Counted from the first letter of the stretch, positions 51,103 to 60,810 are shown. The stretch: DNA of 64,000 nucleotides from an uncultured Christensenella sp. (GCA_905203015.1 CAJKUC010000009.1:1-64000), one strand, 5' to 3'. The notes: generated by a model from the letters alone, not told the origin. Made by a program: numbers and translations.

Positions 51103-52149
51103 TCAATCCGCTTCGCTCGTATCGGAAGCGCCTTCGATAATTTCGCTCGCGCCCTTAGCCGCCGCACGGATTTTTTGCTGAATTTCCGCGCTGATTTCCG
51201 GATTATCTTTTAAGAACTGACGCATTTTTTCTCTGCCGTTCGCCACTTTTTCGCCGTTATACGAGAACCACGCGCCGCTCTTGCCGATAATATCGAACTG
51301 AATCCCCATATCCATGATACAGCCTTCCTGCGAAATTCCCTCGCCGAAAACGATATCGAATTCCGCCTGCTTGAAAGGAGGCGCGAGTTTGTTTTTCACG
51401 ATTTTCGCCTTCGTTCTGTTGCCCATCGCGCCGTCGGCGTCTTTCAGTGTATCCATCTTTCTCACGTCGATACGGATACTCGCGTAGAATTTCAACGCTT
51501 TGCCGCCGGGGGTCACCTCGGGATTGCCGAACATAACGCCCACTTTTTCGCGGAGTTGGTTAATAAAGATCACGCAAGTATGCGATTTATTCACGATTGC
51601 CGTAAGTTTACGTAACGCCTGCGACATCAATCTTGCCTGCAAGCCCACGTGAGAATCGCCCATATCCCCTTCGATTTCCGCTTTGGGGGTAAGCGCCGCC
51701 ACCGAGTCGATAACGATCATGTCCACCGCCGAACTGCGCACGAGCGCGTCGCAGATATCCAACGCCTGTTCGCCCGTATCGGGTTGAGAGACGTACAGAT
51801 TTTCAAGATCCACCCCGAGATGTTTCGCATATACGGGATCGAGCGCATGCTCCGCGTCGATAAACGCCGCAACGCCGCCGAGTTTCTGCGTTTCCGCAAT
51901 CGCGTGCAACGCCACCGTCGTTTTACCCGAAGATTCGGGCCCGTAAATTTCGATGATTCTTCCGCGGGGGAAGCCGCCGATTCCGAGCGCAAGATCCAGC
52001 GTGAGGCACCCCGAAGGAATCACGTCGATTTCCGCATTTCCCGCTTCGTCGCCGAGCCGCATGATCGAACCCTTGCCGTATTGCTTTTCGATCTGAAGAA
52101 GCACCGCGTCGAGAGCCTTCATCTTTTCCGCATTTTTGTCAATAGCCAT
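51103..52149 (-). CDS. recA: Recombinase RecA
   Basis: A 348-residue strand-exchange ATPase of homologous recombination and the SOS response. Walker A is GPESSGKTT (70-78), followed by AEHALDPVYAKHLGV and VIDSVAALTPKAEIEGDMGD, loop L2 with FINQLREKVGVMFGNPE, and the family signature ALKFYASIRIDVRK. The ATG has ACAGGAG upstream. I saw no clear LexA box in the short gap to cinA. Its place after the cinA-like gene and pgsA matches the conserved Firmicutes order. Confidence 0.98.
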   Translation of the reverse strand: MAIDKNAEKMKALDAVLLQIEKQYGKGSIMRLGDEAGNAEIDVIPSGCLTLDLALGIGGFPRGRIIEIYGPESSGKTTVALHAIAETQKLGGVAAFIDAEHALDPVYAKHLGVDLENLYVSQPDTGEQALDICDALVRSSAVDMIVIDSVAALTPKAEIEGDMGDSHVGLQARLMSQALRKLTAIVNKSHTCVIFINQLREKVGVMFGNPEVTPGGKALKFYASIRIDVRKMDTLKDADGAMGNRTKAKIVKNKLAPPFKQAEFDIVFGEGISQEGCIMDMGIQFDIIGKSGAWFSYNGEKVANGREKMRQFLKDNPEISAEIQQKIRAAAKGASEIIEGASDTSEAD

Positions 52150-52223
52150 ATATATTTCTCCTGTCCTTATTTTTTCGTAATGTAAAACACGTTTCGCTGT
52201 ATTTTGGGATTTCCGCCCTTTGT

Positions 52224-53294
52224 TTATTTCAAGTGCTTATATGCCCAGAAAAGCGCGTGATTGATCGCTTTTTCGGTGATTTCTTCCCGCGTCCCCGAAA
52301 ACACATGCCGTGCGATGTAAATTTTTCCGTCCACCCCCGCGGCAAGAAAGCACAATCCTACGGGCAGCCCGCTGTTGTCGCTTTTCGGCCCCGCCAGCCC
52401 TGTGGTGGAAATCGCCGCGCCGCAATCTCCCGTGGAAAGAAGCCCCGCGCACATTTCGTACGCCGTCTGATCGGATACCGCGCCGAACGTGTTCAGCGTG
52501 TACGGCGAAACGTTCAAGCGCTTGATTTTCGCCGTTCCGTCGTATGTATTCAGCCCCTCGAAGTACACTTCGCTTGCCCCCGGAACGGAGACGATTCTTC
52601 TGCCGACGCCGCCACCCGTAAACGATTCCGCCACGCTGATCTTCCGCCCGCGCACTTTCAGAAGTTCGCACAGCCTTTTTTCGATCGGCGTATCGTCCAT
52701 CGCGTACAGTTCTTCGCTGAACGTGCCCGCGATCACGCGAGAAACGTTATCGAGCAGCGTTTTCGGCGTTGCGGCGTCGTACGTCACTTCCATGCGAACG
52801 TCATCGTATTGTTCGGCATAAGAAAAGCCGAGTCCTTCCGCCTGATATGCGGCGCATTTTTTCACACATTCGTCGAAGCGTTTTTTATCGCAGCCGATCC
52901 CTCTGAACACCAGCCGTTCCCTGATGAAGCCGCGGCGTTTCAGGCGGGGGAAACAAACGTTTCTGTAATAAATCCGCCTCTTTTCTTCTTCGTACGGCGA
53001 AAGATAAATATCGAAACCGTTTTTGGTGAACACTCCCGCGCCCGATTCGTCGCTCTGTAAAAAATCGTCCGTCAGCCCCGCCAGGGATTCGGAAAGCGCA
53101 GGCAGAATTTCTTCGTTTGCAAATACAAGCAAAACGTCCGATTCTCCCTCGTAAGAAAGCAGAACGGAAGCCGTTTTTTCGTTGAACCGCACAAAACGGA
53201 TTTCGCCGAGTCCGACGGCGTTTTCCGCCTCTTCCGTCACGCCTTTCCCGCCGGGAAAAGGAAAATTATTCACGATGATCGCCGCCGCTTGCAT
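52224..53294 (-). CDS. cinA: CinA-like protein with reduced N-terminal domain
   Basis: A 356-residue protein. The C-terminal half is a good CinA amidase domain (nicotinamide-nucleotide amidase): KISVAESFTGGGVGRRIVSVPGAS, SPYTLNTFGAVS and STTGLAGPKSDNSGLPVG. The middle (about 125-200) matches the CinA linker (RLVFRGIGCDKKRFDE). The first 100 residues, where CinA has a MoCF-type domain with GTELL and NTN motifs, are short and divergent, so that activity is probably lost. It is about 55 residues shorter than usual CinA. It sits 18 bp after pgsA and before recA. Confidence 0.82.
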   Translation of the reverse strand: MQAAAIIVNNFPFPGGKGVTEEAENAVGLGEIRFVRFNEKTASVLLSYEGESDVLLVFANEEILPALSESLAGLTDDFLQSDESGAGVFTKNGFDIYLSPYEEEKRRIYYRNVCFPRLKRRGFIRERLVFRGIGCDKKRFDECVKKCAAYQAEGLGFSYAEQYDDVRMEVTYDAATPKTLLDNVSRVIAGTFSEELYAMDDTPIEKRLCELLKVRGRKISVAESFTGGGVGRRIVSVPGASEVYFEGLNTYDGTAKIKRLNVSPYTLNTFGAVSDQTAYEMCAGLLSTGDCGAAISTTGLAGPKSDNSGLPVGLCFLAAGVDGKIYIARHVFSGTREEITEKAINHALFWAYKHLK

Positions 53295-53312
53295 GATCTT
53301 TTTTAAGTCCCT

Positions 53313-53900
53313 TTATTTTTGCGTTTTTAATACGTCGGGATTTTTCACGATATACGAAATCCCCGAAATCACCGTAAGAATCACGGCGATTACAAACAAA
53401 ACCAACCCGATGATATTCAACACCGTCTGCGCCGTGCCCGTAAACGCCGCCGACGCGATCAGAACAACCACGCAATAATCCTGAAAATTCGTCTTGAATT
53501 TTCCGAGCATATCCGCGGCAAGCACCACGCCGTTTGCAGCCGCGATCTGGCGGAACGCGCTGATAATCAGTTCTCTCGCGAGAATCAGGCACACGCACAC
53601 CGCCCCCGCCACATAAAATCCGTAGCCGAACGCCCCGAATATCTCGTAATTCGTCAGCATCAGAACGAACGCCGTGGAAACAAGCACTTTATCGGCGATC
53701 GGATCGAGGAATTTGCCGAGATTGGTGACGAGCCCGTATTTTCTCGCGATGTGCCCGTCGAGAAGATCGGTGATCGCCGCCACGGCAAAAATCGCCGCGG
53801 CATACACTTCGTTGTAAGGCAGAACGTTCAGAAAGAAAAACAGAACGAATACCGGGATCATGAAGATCCGTATCAAAGATAATTTATTGGGTAAATTCAT
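53313..53900 (-). CDS. pgsA: CDP-diacylglycerol-glycerol-3-phosphate 3-phosphatidyltransferase
   Basis: A 195-residue membrane enzyme making phosphatidylglycerol phosphate. The CDP-alcohol transferase motif DG-xx-AR-x8-G-xxx-D-xxx-D is visible in DLLDGHIARKYG and NLGKFLDPIADK. About five to six membrane segments are present. The ATG overlaps the rimO stop (ATGA, 53897-53900), so the two are translationally coupled. The cinA-like gene follows directly. Confidence 0.95.
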   Translation of the reverse strand: MNLPNKLSLIRIFMIPVFVLFFFLNVLPYNEVYAAAIFAVAAITDLLDGHIARKYGLVTNLGKFLDPIADKVLVSTAFVLMLTNYEIFGAFGYGFYVAGAVCVCLILARELIISAFRQIAAANGVVLAADMLGKFKTNFQDYCVVVLIASAAFTGTAQTVLNIIGLVLFVIAVILTVISGISYIVKNPDVLKTQK

Positions 53901-55228
53901 AAATCGTAATCCTCCGTATGCCCGAAAAGATCGGGAGCGAGCGCTTCGTCGATAATCACTTCGTACGTTTCTCCCTCCGTCGCTTCGGGCGCGTTAAAAT
54001 ATATTTTCCCGTCGATTTCCGGCGCCGAAAAATACGCCCTGCCGACGAATTTTTCACTGTCGTAATCGATCCCCTCGCAAAGTACGCGCAACGTTTTTCC
54101 CACGTACTCGTTTAAAAGTTTCTGCGATATGCCGCGTTGCGTTTCGTACAATTCCCGCACGCGCCGTTCTTTCGTTTTATAATGCACCTGACCTTTCATT
54201 CTCGCAGCCGCGGTTTCGGGTTCTTTGGAATAAGCAAAAAATCCGCAATTGAACAATTCCGCTTCTTTCAGAAATTCCTTCATCGCGCCGAACTCCTCTT
54301 CCGTTTCGCCGGGAAAACCGCTGATAAACGTTGAACGGATCGCGATCCCCGGAATTTCCCGTTTCAGGCGGGATAAAAGCGTTAAATACTCTTCCCGGGT
54401 GCCCCGACGGTTCATCAGTTTCAAAATACGGTTTTCGGAATGCTGCAAAGGAATATCGACGTATTTGTTCACTTTTTCGTTCGTTTTTATCTCTTCGATC
54501 AACTCGTCGGAAAACGCGTCGGGATAGCAATAAAGCAACCGGATTTTTCCGATGTTTTCCAACGCGGAAAGCCGCCTGATCAATTCGGGAAAACAATTTT
54601 TTCCGTACAGATCTTCGCCGTAACGGGTGGTATCCTGCGCCACCAGCACAAGTTCCCGCACGTCGCCGAGATTCTTCGCCTCTTCCAGAAGGTTTTCCAT
54701 CGGATACGAACGATACTTTCCGCGGATTTTCGGGATCAGGCAGTAGGTGCAATGATTATAGCATCCGTCGGCGATTTTAAGATACGCAAGATACGGCGCC
54801 GTGGTAAGCACGCGGGCGAAACGGAACGTATCCGCGCCCTTTCCCACAAGATTCACTCTTTCGCCCGTTTTATACGCCGTTTCCAGCGCGGACGGCAGAA
54901 GATCGTAATCGTTGATCCCGAGAAACACGTCGCCTTCTGTGAGTTTCGGAAAGAGTTCCGCCGAATACTTTTGCGGCAGACAACCCGTCACTACGATTTT
55001 TTCCAATTTTCCGTTTTTATAACCCGCCGTTTCCAGTACGGCGTCTACGGATTCTTCCCGCGCGGATTGCAGGAACGCGCAGGTATTGATCACCACGATT
55101 TCCGCTTCCGTAACGTCGTTCGTCAATACGTATCCCGCGTTTTCCAATACCGCGATGCATTTTTCGCTGTCCACCCGATTTTTATCGCAACCGAGCGAAA
55201 TCACTCCGAATTTCTTTTCTTTCAACAC
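53897..55228 (-). CDS. rimO: Ribosomal protein uS12 methylthiotransferase
   Basis: A 443-residue radical SAM methylthiotransferase acting on an aspartate of ribosomal protein S12. N-terminal cluster cysteines lie in ISLGCDKNRVDSEK, VINTCAFLQSA and VTGCLPQKY; the radical SAM motif is CYNHCTYCLIPKIRG; STFISGFPGETEEEF follows; and a TRAM domain ends the protein. The start is taken as GTG (55226-55228) behind GAGGAAAG. An upstream in-frame ATG (55280-55282) lies ahead of the -10 box and cannot be in the transcript. It heads the rimO-pgsA-cinA group. Confidence 0.94.
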   Translation of the reverse strand: MLKEKKFGVISLGCDKNRVDSEKCIAVLENAGYVLTNDVTEAEIVVINTCAFLQSAREESVDAVLETAGYKNGKLEKIVVTGCLPQKYSAELFPKLTEGDVFLGINDYDLLPSALETAYKTGERVNLVGKGADTFRFARVLTTAPYLAYLKIADGCYNHCTYCLIPKIRGKYRSYPMENLLEEAKNLGDVRELVLVAQDTTRYGEDLYGKNCFPELIRRLSALENIGKIRLLYCYPDAFSDELIEEIKTNEKVNKYVDIPLQHSENRILKLMNRRGTREEYLTLLSRLKREIPGIAIRSTFISGFPGETEEEFGAMKEFLKEAELFNCGFFAYSKEPETAAARMKGQVHYKTKERRVRELYETQRGISQKLLNEYVGKTLRVLCEGIDYDSEKFVGRAYFSAPEIDGKIYFNAPEATEGETYEVIIDEALAPDLFGHTEDYDL

Positions 55229-55253
55229 TTTTTTTCTTTCCTCTTCGGCAACG

Positions 55254-55268
55254 GTGCTATTATAGCAC
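55254..55268 (-). promoter_or_regulatory. rimO promoter -10 within a palindrome
   Basis: TATAAT (55259-55264, minus strand) with TG before it lies inside a perfect 7-1-7 palindrome, GTGCTAT-T-ATAGCAC. The -35 box at 17 bases (GTGAAA, 55282-55287) is poor, as is common with an extended -10. Confidence 0.6.
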
Positions 55269-55323
55269 AAAAAACCTGACATTTCACGTCATGTTTAAAA
55301 AAATTCCGAAAAAATTTTTTTTA

Positions 55324-58300
55324 TCACAGCGGGCCGAATTTTTCCTCAAATTGTTCTGGCGTAATCAGCACTTTTCTGGCTTTCGCGCCGTCAAATGCGG
55401 AAATATAGCCCTGATCTTCCATCCACTCTATGATTTTGCCCGCTTTGTTGTAGCCCACCGAGCATTTTCTCTGTACCAGCGAAATCGAAGCGCTGTTGCT
55501 TAAAATCGCGTTTCTCAGCGCCTCTACGTACACTTCGTCCACGGCGTCGTCGTCTCCGCTTGCACCGTCGCCCGAGCCGGACTGACCTTTCGGCTTATCG
55601 ATAAATTCCGCGGCCGCTTCGTCGAAATAGCAATCGTTGTTCTCTTTGATATAGCGGATAACTTCCTGCGCCTTTTCGGAAGAAATAAACGGCGCCTGCA
55701 TACGGATCGGCGTTTTCGTGCCTTCCGTGGAATATAAAAGATCTCCCTGCCCTAAAAGGTTCTGCGCGCCAGATTCGTCCAGAATAACGCGGGAATCGAT
55801 TTCGGAAGCGACGGAAAGCGCGATACGCGATTTCAGATTACTCTTGATCACGCCCGTGATAACGTCGGTAGACGGGCGCTGCGTGGCGAGGATCACGTGA
55901 ATACCCGTAGCACGGGATTTCTGCGTAAGATTCTGGATGCGATCTTCCATATCTTTCTTCGCGTCCTGCATCATCGCCGCCACCTCATCGGCGATAATCA
56001 CGATCTTGGGCAGTTTTTCTTCCCCTTCCGTAAGATTCGCGTTGTATTCGTCGATATTGATCACGTACGTTCCCGAACGGCTCTTTTTGTTGAACAGATC
56101 GTAACGGCGTTCCATTTCGGCAATCGCCCAGTTCAGGCTCTGAATCACCTTATTGGTATCGGAAAGCACTTCGTTGATCACCAGATGAGGCAAACCTTCG
56201 TACACGACGAATTCCGTCTTTTTCGGATCGATCAGAATCAGACGAAGATCGGCGGGAGAATATTTCATGATCAACGATATGATCACGGAATGTAAAAACG
56301 CCGTTTTGCCCGAGCCGGAAGTACCGGCAACGAGGATATGCGTCATTTTGCGTATATCGCCGTACATTTTTTTATTGCCCACGTTTTTACCCATAGCAAA
56401 AATCAACGCGTTGGGCTTTGCATTGATATATTCGTCCGCCACAAGCATGCTGCCCAGCGTCACCGTCTGCCGTTTGCGGTTCGGCACTTCCACGCTGATC
56501 GTGCCGTCCTCGAAATTCGGCGCGATGTTCACGCCGTTCGCCGCATGCAGATTCATTGCGATGGGCTGATCGAGAGCCACCACTTTTTTCGGCGATATGT
56601 ATCTCGGCACGGCTACATTGTAGCGCGTAACGGTGGGGCCGCAGGTAACGGAAGCAATCGAAGCATCGGGAACTTTAAAGGCTTCCAGCGTATCGAGAAT
56701 CGTCTGTTTGTTTTCATCGATTTCGGCATTATTCGCGTCGGGAATGGTATCCGTGCAATCGAAATAGTCAAGCGGCGCGCTTCTGAACGGCCTTCTCGGC
56801 TTCGGCGGCTCCGGTTTCTTTTCGGGAACGATTTTCGGAACGGGCGCGGGAACGGGAGGAACGGGCGCGGACGTATTCCGCATATCCCCTCCCCTTGCGT
56901 TCGATTCCGGAAGATTCCGCGCAGAAGGCATTTCGCGGGATCCGCCGAATCTTCCGCCGTTTTCCCTTGTATCCGGCAGATCTCTGCCTTGCGTTTCGCC
57001 GCGATTTGCCGTAAAATCTCTTCCCGCGGTAAATTCTCTGCCGCCGTCGAACGGAGGCAGATCATCATCGTTATCCCTTCTTCCCGCTTCGCCGCCGAGA
57101 GGATAAATATCCTCGTTCTCGTCGTTGTCGTCGAAAATGGTAAGATCGTCGCCGCCGCGATCGGAACGCGTGTTTTCCGTGAAATCGGAATCCCGACCGG
57201 AAGACGCGCGAAGATTATCGCCGAAAAGATCGGCATTGCCGTTATCGCCGCGCGCCGTATCGAATCTCGAATCGGTTTCACGGGGCGGCATATCGCGTAC
57301 GGTAAAGGAATCGTCGGCGATTCCGCCTCGCGATTGCTCGTTTTCCGTATTTCCGAAAAGCGCGGAATTTTCACCCAAACGAACATCTTCATTGCGGTTC
57401 GTTTCCGCATTGAATCCGCGTTCCGCAGAAACGCCGCCCGAAACGTCGTTTCTTCCCGTTCCGCCGAAGCCTGCCCGATCGGAAGAAGTGCCGAGATCAC
57501 GATTTTCGGTGCCGCCGAAATCGGAAACTTCTCTCTGATAGGCATTGAACGGAGTCTCTTCGCGGCGCTTGTCGTTTACGATCCGATCCGCGGAATTTCT
57601 GCCGTTGATCGAATCCGCATACGAATCGATGTACGACGTTCCGAACGAACCGAACGCCGAAGAATTCCGATTTCCGGAAGGTTGCGGCGGCGCCGCCGCG
57701 GGCTTCGCCTGTTCGGGGCGGAATACGGGCGCCGCGGAAACGGGCTCGTTTGCCGCAGATTTTCTGCGATTGAATTTTGAATTAGGATCGAAAATCAGAT
57801 TGTTTCTGAAACTTTCCACGGGATCGCTGCCATACACCGCATTATTTCCGCTCTGCGCGGCGTTCTGCCCGACATTTCCCGATGCACCCGCGTTCGCATT
57901 ACCGGCACCGTTCGGTGCGCCGAACGGCGAGAAAGAAGACGGCGCGTAGCCCCCTGCCTGTCCGCCTGCGGCATACCCGTCGGGATTTCTCGATAACGTC
58001 ACGCCGGGGCGCTGACGTACGTTGTCGGCAGGGAACCCGTATTCGTTGTATTTTTCATATGTTCCGCCGACGGATGAATTGCCGTAAGCAGACTCTGCGG
58101 AAGGATCGGAATAATCGTTGCCGTTTACGGGATAATTCGGATAATTTGCTCCCTGCCCGTAATCCGCGCCGTTACCGTAGCCGTTCGCGGAAGGATCCCC
58201 CACAAACGAATTGCGCGAAAATTCATTTCCGTAAACGGATTCGCCGCGATACCGTGCGCCGTCTGGAGAATAGCCCGTATTCCGTATATCCGCGTTTGAG

Positions 58301-59037
58301 CCCCCCGCCGGATTCTGCGCATAGCCGCCGTTTTGCGGCTGCGCATACTGCGATTGCATATACGGTTGTTGCGCATATCCCGATTGCGCATCGTTTGTTT
58401 GATTCTGCGTATTCTGCGCGTTTTTCCCGTTTTTATCTTTTTTCAGAGAATAAGCGATCGCCGCGAACACGGATTTTCCCGTGAAACATCTTACGTTCAG
58501 CGTTAAAAGGAGCAAAAGTACGACGGAAAGAATGAGAAACGCGCCCACGTTTCCCGCCACGGCAAACAACGCGCCTACGATCAGCCCGCCCAGCCAGCCT
58601 GCGGGCGCGCATGTTTTCACGCCGTTTTCCGCCGCGTTGAAGCATGCGGAAAAATATCCTTCTCTTTCCCAGCGCAGCGTTGCCCCTGCGTGAACAAGCA
58701 AAAGGATACAAAAAAGCGTAAGCAATACGGAAATCGCCGTGCCGCGTTTTTTGAAAAAACGCTTACCGAGAAACGCGGATAAAGAAGCGACGAAAAGCGC
58801 GGGTATCGCAACGTATGCCGCATACCCGAATACGCCGAGCAGAAAAGAATCCACCGCCGCGCCGATCCCGCCGAAAATCAGCGATCTCGTCACAAGAATA
58901 AGAAACGCCAACGCGGAAAACAATGCGCCTACCGCTCCGAGGCTTTCCCTCGTAACAAGCGCGTTTTCGTTATTTTTTCTTACGTTTTTTTCTTTCGTTT
59001 CCGTAACTTTTCCCTCGTTACCGTTTTCCTCTCTCAA
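55324..59037 (-). CDS. ftsK: DNA translocase FtsK/SpoIIIE
   Basis: A 1237-residue septal DNA pump. Four membrane segments (about 32-190) precede a very long low-complexity linker (about 200-770), first Gly/Asn/Tyr/Gln-rich, then Arg/Asp/Asn-rich, then Pro-rich. The RecA-like motor has Walker A VAGTSGSGKTAFLHS near residue 905, IIADEVAAMM and ILATQRPSTDVITG. The C-terminal gamma domain (ASISLVQRKCSVGYNKAGKII) reads chromosome polarity sequences. The linker is far longer than in Bacillus SpoIIIE. The start is TTG (59035-59037), 8 bases after GGAGG; an upstream GTG overlaps that site. Confidence 0.94.
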   Translation of the reverse strand: MREENGNEGKVTETKEKNVRKNNENALVTRESLGAVGALFSALAFLILVTRSLIFGGIGAAVDSFLLGVFGYAAYVAIPALFVASLSAFLGKRFFKKRGTAISVLLTLFCILLLVHAGATLRWEREGYFSACFNAAENGVKTCAPAGWLGGLIVGALFAVAGNVGAFLILSVVLLLLLTLNVRCFTGKSVFAAIAYSLKKDKNGKNAQNTQNQTNDAQSGYAQQPYMQSQYAQPQNGGYAQNPAGGSNADIRNTGYSPDGARYRGESVYGNEFSRNSFVGDPSANGYGNGADYGQGANYPNYPVNGNDYSDPSAESAYGNSSVGGTYEKYNEYGFPADNVRQRPGVTLSRNPDGYAAGGQAGGYAPSSFSPFGAPNGAGNANAGASGNVGQNAAQSGNNAVYGSDPVESFRNNLIFDPNSKFNRRKSAANEPVSAAPVFRPEQAKPAAAPPQPSGNRNSSAFGSFGTSYIDSYADSINGRNSADRIVNDKRREETPFNAYQREVSDFGGTENRDLGTSSDRAGFGGTGRNDVSGGVSAERGFNAETNRNEDVRLGENSALFGNTENEQSRGGIADDSFTVRDMPPRETDSRFDTARGDNGNADLFGDNLRASSGRDSDFTENTRSDRGGDDLTIFDDNDENEDIYPLGGEAGRRDNDDDLPPFDGGREFTAGRDFTANRGETQGRDLPDTRENGGRFGGSREMPSARNLPESNARGGDMRNTSAPVPPVPAPVPKIVPEKKPEPPKPRRPFRSAPLDYFDCTDTIPDANNAEIDENKQTILDTLEAFKVPDASIASVTCGPTVTRYNVAVPRYISPKKVVALDQPIAMNLHAANGVNIAPNFEDGTISVEVPNRKRQTVTLGSMLVADEYINAKPNALIFAMGKNVGNKKMYGDIRKMTHILVAGTSGSGKTAFLHSVIISLIMKYSPADLRLILIDPKKTEFVVYEGLPHLVINEVLSDTNKVIQSLNWAIAEMERRYDLFNKKSRSGTYVINIDEYNANLTEGEEKLPKIVIIADEVAAMMQDAKKDMEDRIQNLTQKSRATGIHVILATQRPSTDVITGVIKSNLKSRIALSVASEIDSRVILDESGAQNLLGQGDLLYSTEGTKTPIRMQAPFISSEKAQEVIRYIKENNDCYFDEAAAEFIDKPKGQSGSGDGASGDDDAVDEVYVEALRNAILSNSASISLVQRKCSVGYNKAGKIIEWMEDQGYISAFDGAKARKVLITPEQFEEKFGPL

Positions 59038-59069
59038 GGCACGCACCTCCGAATGGTATAACCTTGATA

Positions 59070-59098
59070 ATTATAGCATTTTTTTTCGCTTTAATCAA
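59070..59098 (-). promoter_or_regulatory. ftsK promoter
   Basis: TTGATT (59093-59098) and TATAAT (59070-59075) on the minus strand with 17-base spacing and TG before the -10 box. Confidence 0.75.
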
Positions 59099-59151
59099 GG
59101 ATTTACAGCCTTGAAAGACGGATTTTTTACGATGATTTTTTACGTTGTTTT

Positions 59152-59186
59152 CCGTAAGAAAAAAGTTTTACGGCATTGCGGTAAAA
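59152..59186 (-). terminator. Probable terminator after murC
   Basis: On the minus strand TTTTAC and GTAAAA flank a nine-base loop, followed by CTTTTTT. The stem is short. Confidence 0.4.
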
Positions 59187-59259
59187 TCGAAAAGCGAATC
59201 GAAAAACAAAAGACTGCTCCTCGCCTTTATTTTTTCCGTTCACGGCGCGCCGTTCTTAT

Positions 59260-60654
59260 TTACGTTTTCGTATTCCCGTTTTTACGGTTTTGCGTTTCCG
59301 GTCGGTCTGATAAAATTCGTTCCGCCCGATCGTATATATCCCCGGCGCCGAGAAAAAGCACGAAATCGCCGTCTTCTGCATGCGCATCGATCCAATCTTT
59401 CAATGCCTCGTCGGTTTCGGCATAAGCCGCGTTCCCGATTGCATCGCAAAGCGTTTTCGCGCTGCCCTCTTCGCTGTACGTTTCGCGGGCGGCATAGGTT
59501 TTAAAAATCAGGAGGTCCTTTATCGAAGACAACACGGAAACGAATTCGGAAAACAAATTTTTCGTGCGCGAATAAGTATGCGGCTGAAAGATCGTCAGCA
59601 ATCTTTTCCCTTGCGATTTTGCCATCGCCCGCGCCGTGAAAAGCGTGGAAGCGATTTCCCTCGGATGGTGCGCGTAATCGGCATACCACACCGCGCCGCC
59701 GCGCATACCCAGCCGCTCGAATCGTCTTTTCACCCCGCGAAAAGAAATCAATCCGTTTTTCACGGCTTCGGCGGATAACCCGAAAAAGCGAGCCGCCGCA
59801 CCGGCCGCCAGCGCGTTATATACGTGGCATTTTCCTTCGACGTTCAAAGAAACGCGGCAGAGTTTCTTCCCGCCCTCGTAAAAATCGAACGAATATTTTT
59901 CGTCTTTCGCGTTAAGATTTTTCGCAGAATAATACGCGCCCGCATTTTCTATTCCGAACGACGGATAAGGCAGTGTCAACCGCGCAAGACGAGTTTTTTC
60001 GTCGTCCGCGCATACGATCGCGCCGCGTGTTCCCGTTTTACAATATTGCACGAATGCGGCGGTAAGCCCCTCGATTCCGCCGTAACATTCCAGATGATCG
60101 CGATCGATATTCAGAAGCACGGAAAGGGTCGGGCGTAATTTCAATAAGTTTTTCTTATATTCACATGCTTCCGTAATCAGATATTTTTTGCCGGACGAAC
60201 AAAAGTTCTTAAATTCGGAATCGTCGCCGCCGATATGCGCCGTAAACGCTTCGTTTGCCGCGCGGAAAATATGCGCGCACATCGCGGTGCACGTCGTTTT
60301 TCCGTGCGAGCCCCCAATCGCGATCACTTCGGAAAAATCCCGGGCGATCCGCCCGAGAAATTCGCCGCGCGAAGTCATTTTCTTCCCCTGTGCCGCGCAC
60401 TCGACGAAACGAGCGTTTCCCGCGGAAATCGCCGAAGTATACACGATTTCGTCCGCGCCGTTGATCGCCGCTTTTTCCTCTTCGTCGGGCATTTGCGAAA
60501 AATATATTTTCACTCCCATGGATTCCAGTTCTTCCGTTCGCCGCGAGGACACCGCGTCGTACCCGAACACGGTATGCCCTTCCGAAATAAGATATTTTGC
60601 GAGTGCGCTCATCGAAGCCCCGCCGATTCCGAGAAAACAATAGTTTTTTGTCAT
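59260..60654 (-). CDS. murC: UDP-N-acetylmuramate-L-alanine ligase
   Basis: A 464-residue ATP-dependent ligase adding the first amino acid of the peptidoglycan stem. The N-terminal UDP-binding motif is FLGIGGASMSALA, the ATP loop is IGGSHGKTT (114-121), and later VLLNIDRDHLECYGGIE and YADYAHHPREI are family-specific. Length is normal. The ATG has GAGGGG upstream. It is a single gene, near division genes but not in a mur cluster. Confidence 0.97.
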   Translation of the reverse strand: MTKNYCFLGIGGASMSALAKYLISEGHTVFGYDAVSSRRTEELESMGVKIYFSQMPDEEEKAAINGADEIVYTSAISAGNARFVECAAQGKKMTSRGEFLGRIARDFSEVIAIGGSHGKTTCTAMCAHIFRAANEAFTAHIGGDDSEFKNFCSSGKKYLITEACEYKKNLLKLRPTLSVLLNIDRDHLECYGGIEGLTAAFVQYCKTGTRGAIVCADDEKTRLARLTLPYPSFGIENAGAYYSAKNLNAKDEKYSFDFYEGGKKLCRVSLNVEGKCHVYNALAAGAAARFFGLSAEAVKNGLISFRGVKRRFERLGMRGGAVWYADYAHHPREIASTLFTARAMAKSQGKRLLTIFQPHTYSRTKNLFSEFVSVLSSIKDLLIFKTYAARETYSEEGSAKTLCDAIGNAAYAETDEALKDWIDAHAEDGDFVLFLGAGDIYDRAERILSDRPETQNRKNGNTKT

Positions 60655-60751
60655 ACCCGCCCCTCTAAAAACGTATCGCCTTATTGTATGAATATATAAG
60701 TGTTTTTTATGACAAAATTTTATAAAATTATGAAATTTTACCGTGAAATAA

Positions 60752-60780
60752 TTGATTTGCTAAATAAAAAGTGGTAAAAT
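60752..60780 (+). promoter_or_regulatory. spoVG promoter
   Basis: TTGATT (60752-60757) and TAAAAT (60775-60780) with 17-base spacing. I saw no sigma-H-type promoter like that of Bacillus spoVG. Confidence 0.65.
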
Positions 60781-60810
60781 AATAGAAATATCCGATAGAG
60801 GTAAACGCAT

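Noticed and set aside
55229..55282. ATG at 55280-55282 as the rimO start
   Set aside because: It lies upstream of the TATAAT box, so it would not be in the transcript; the GTG at 55226-55228 follows a Shine-Dalgarno site.
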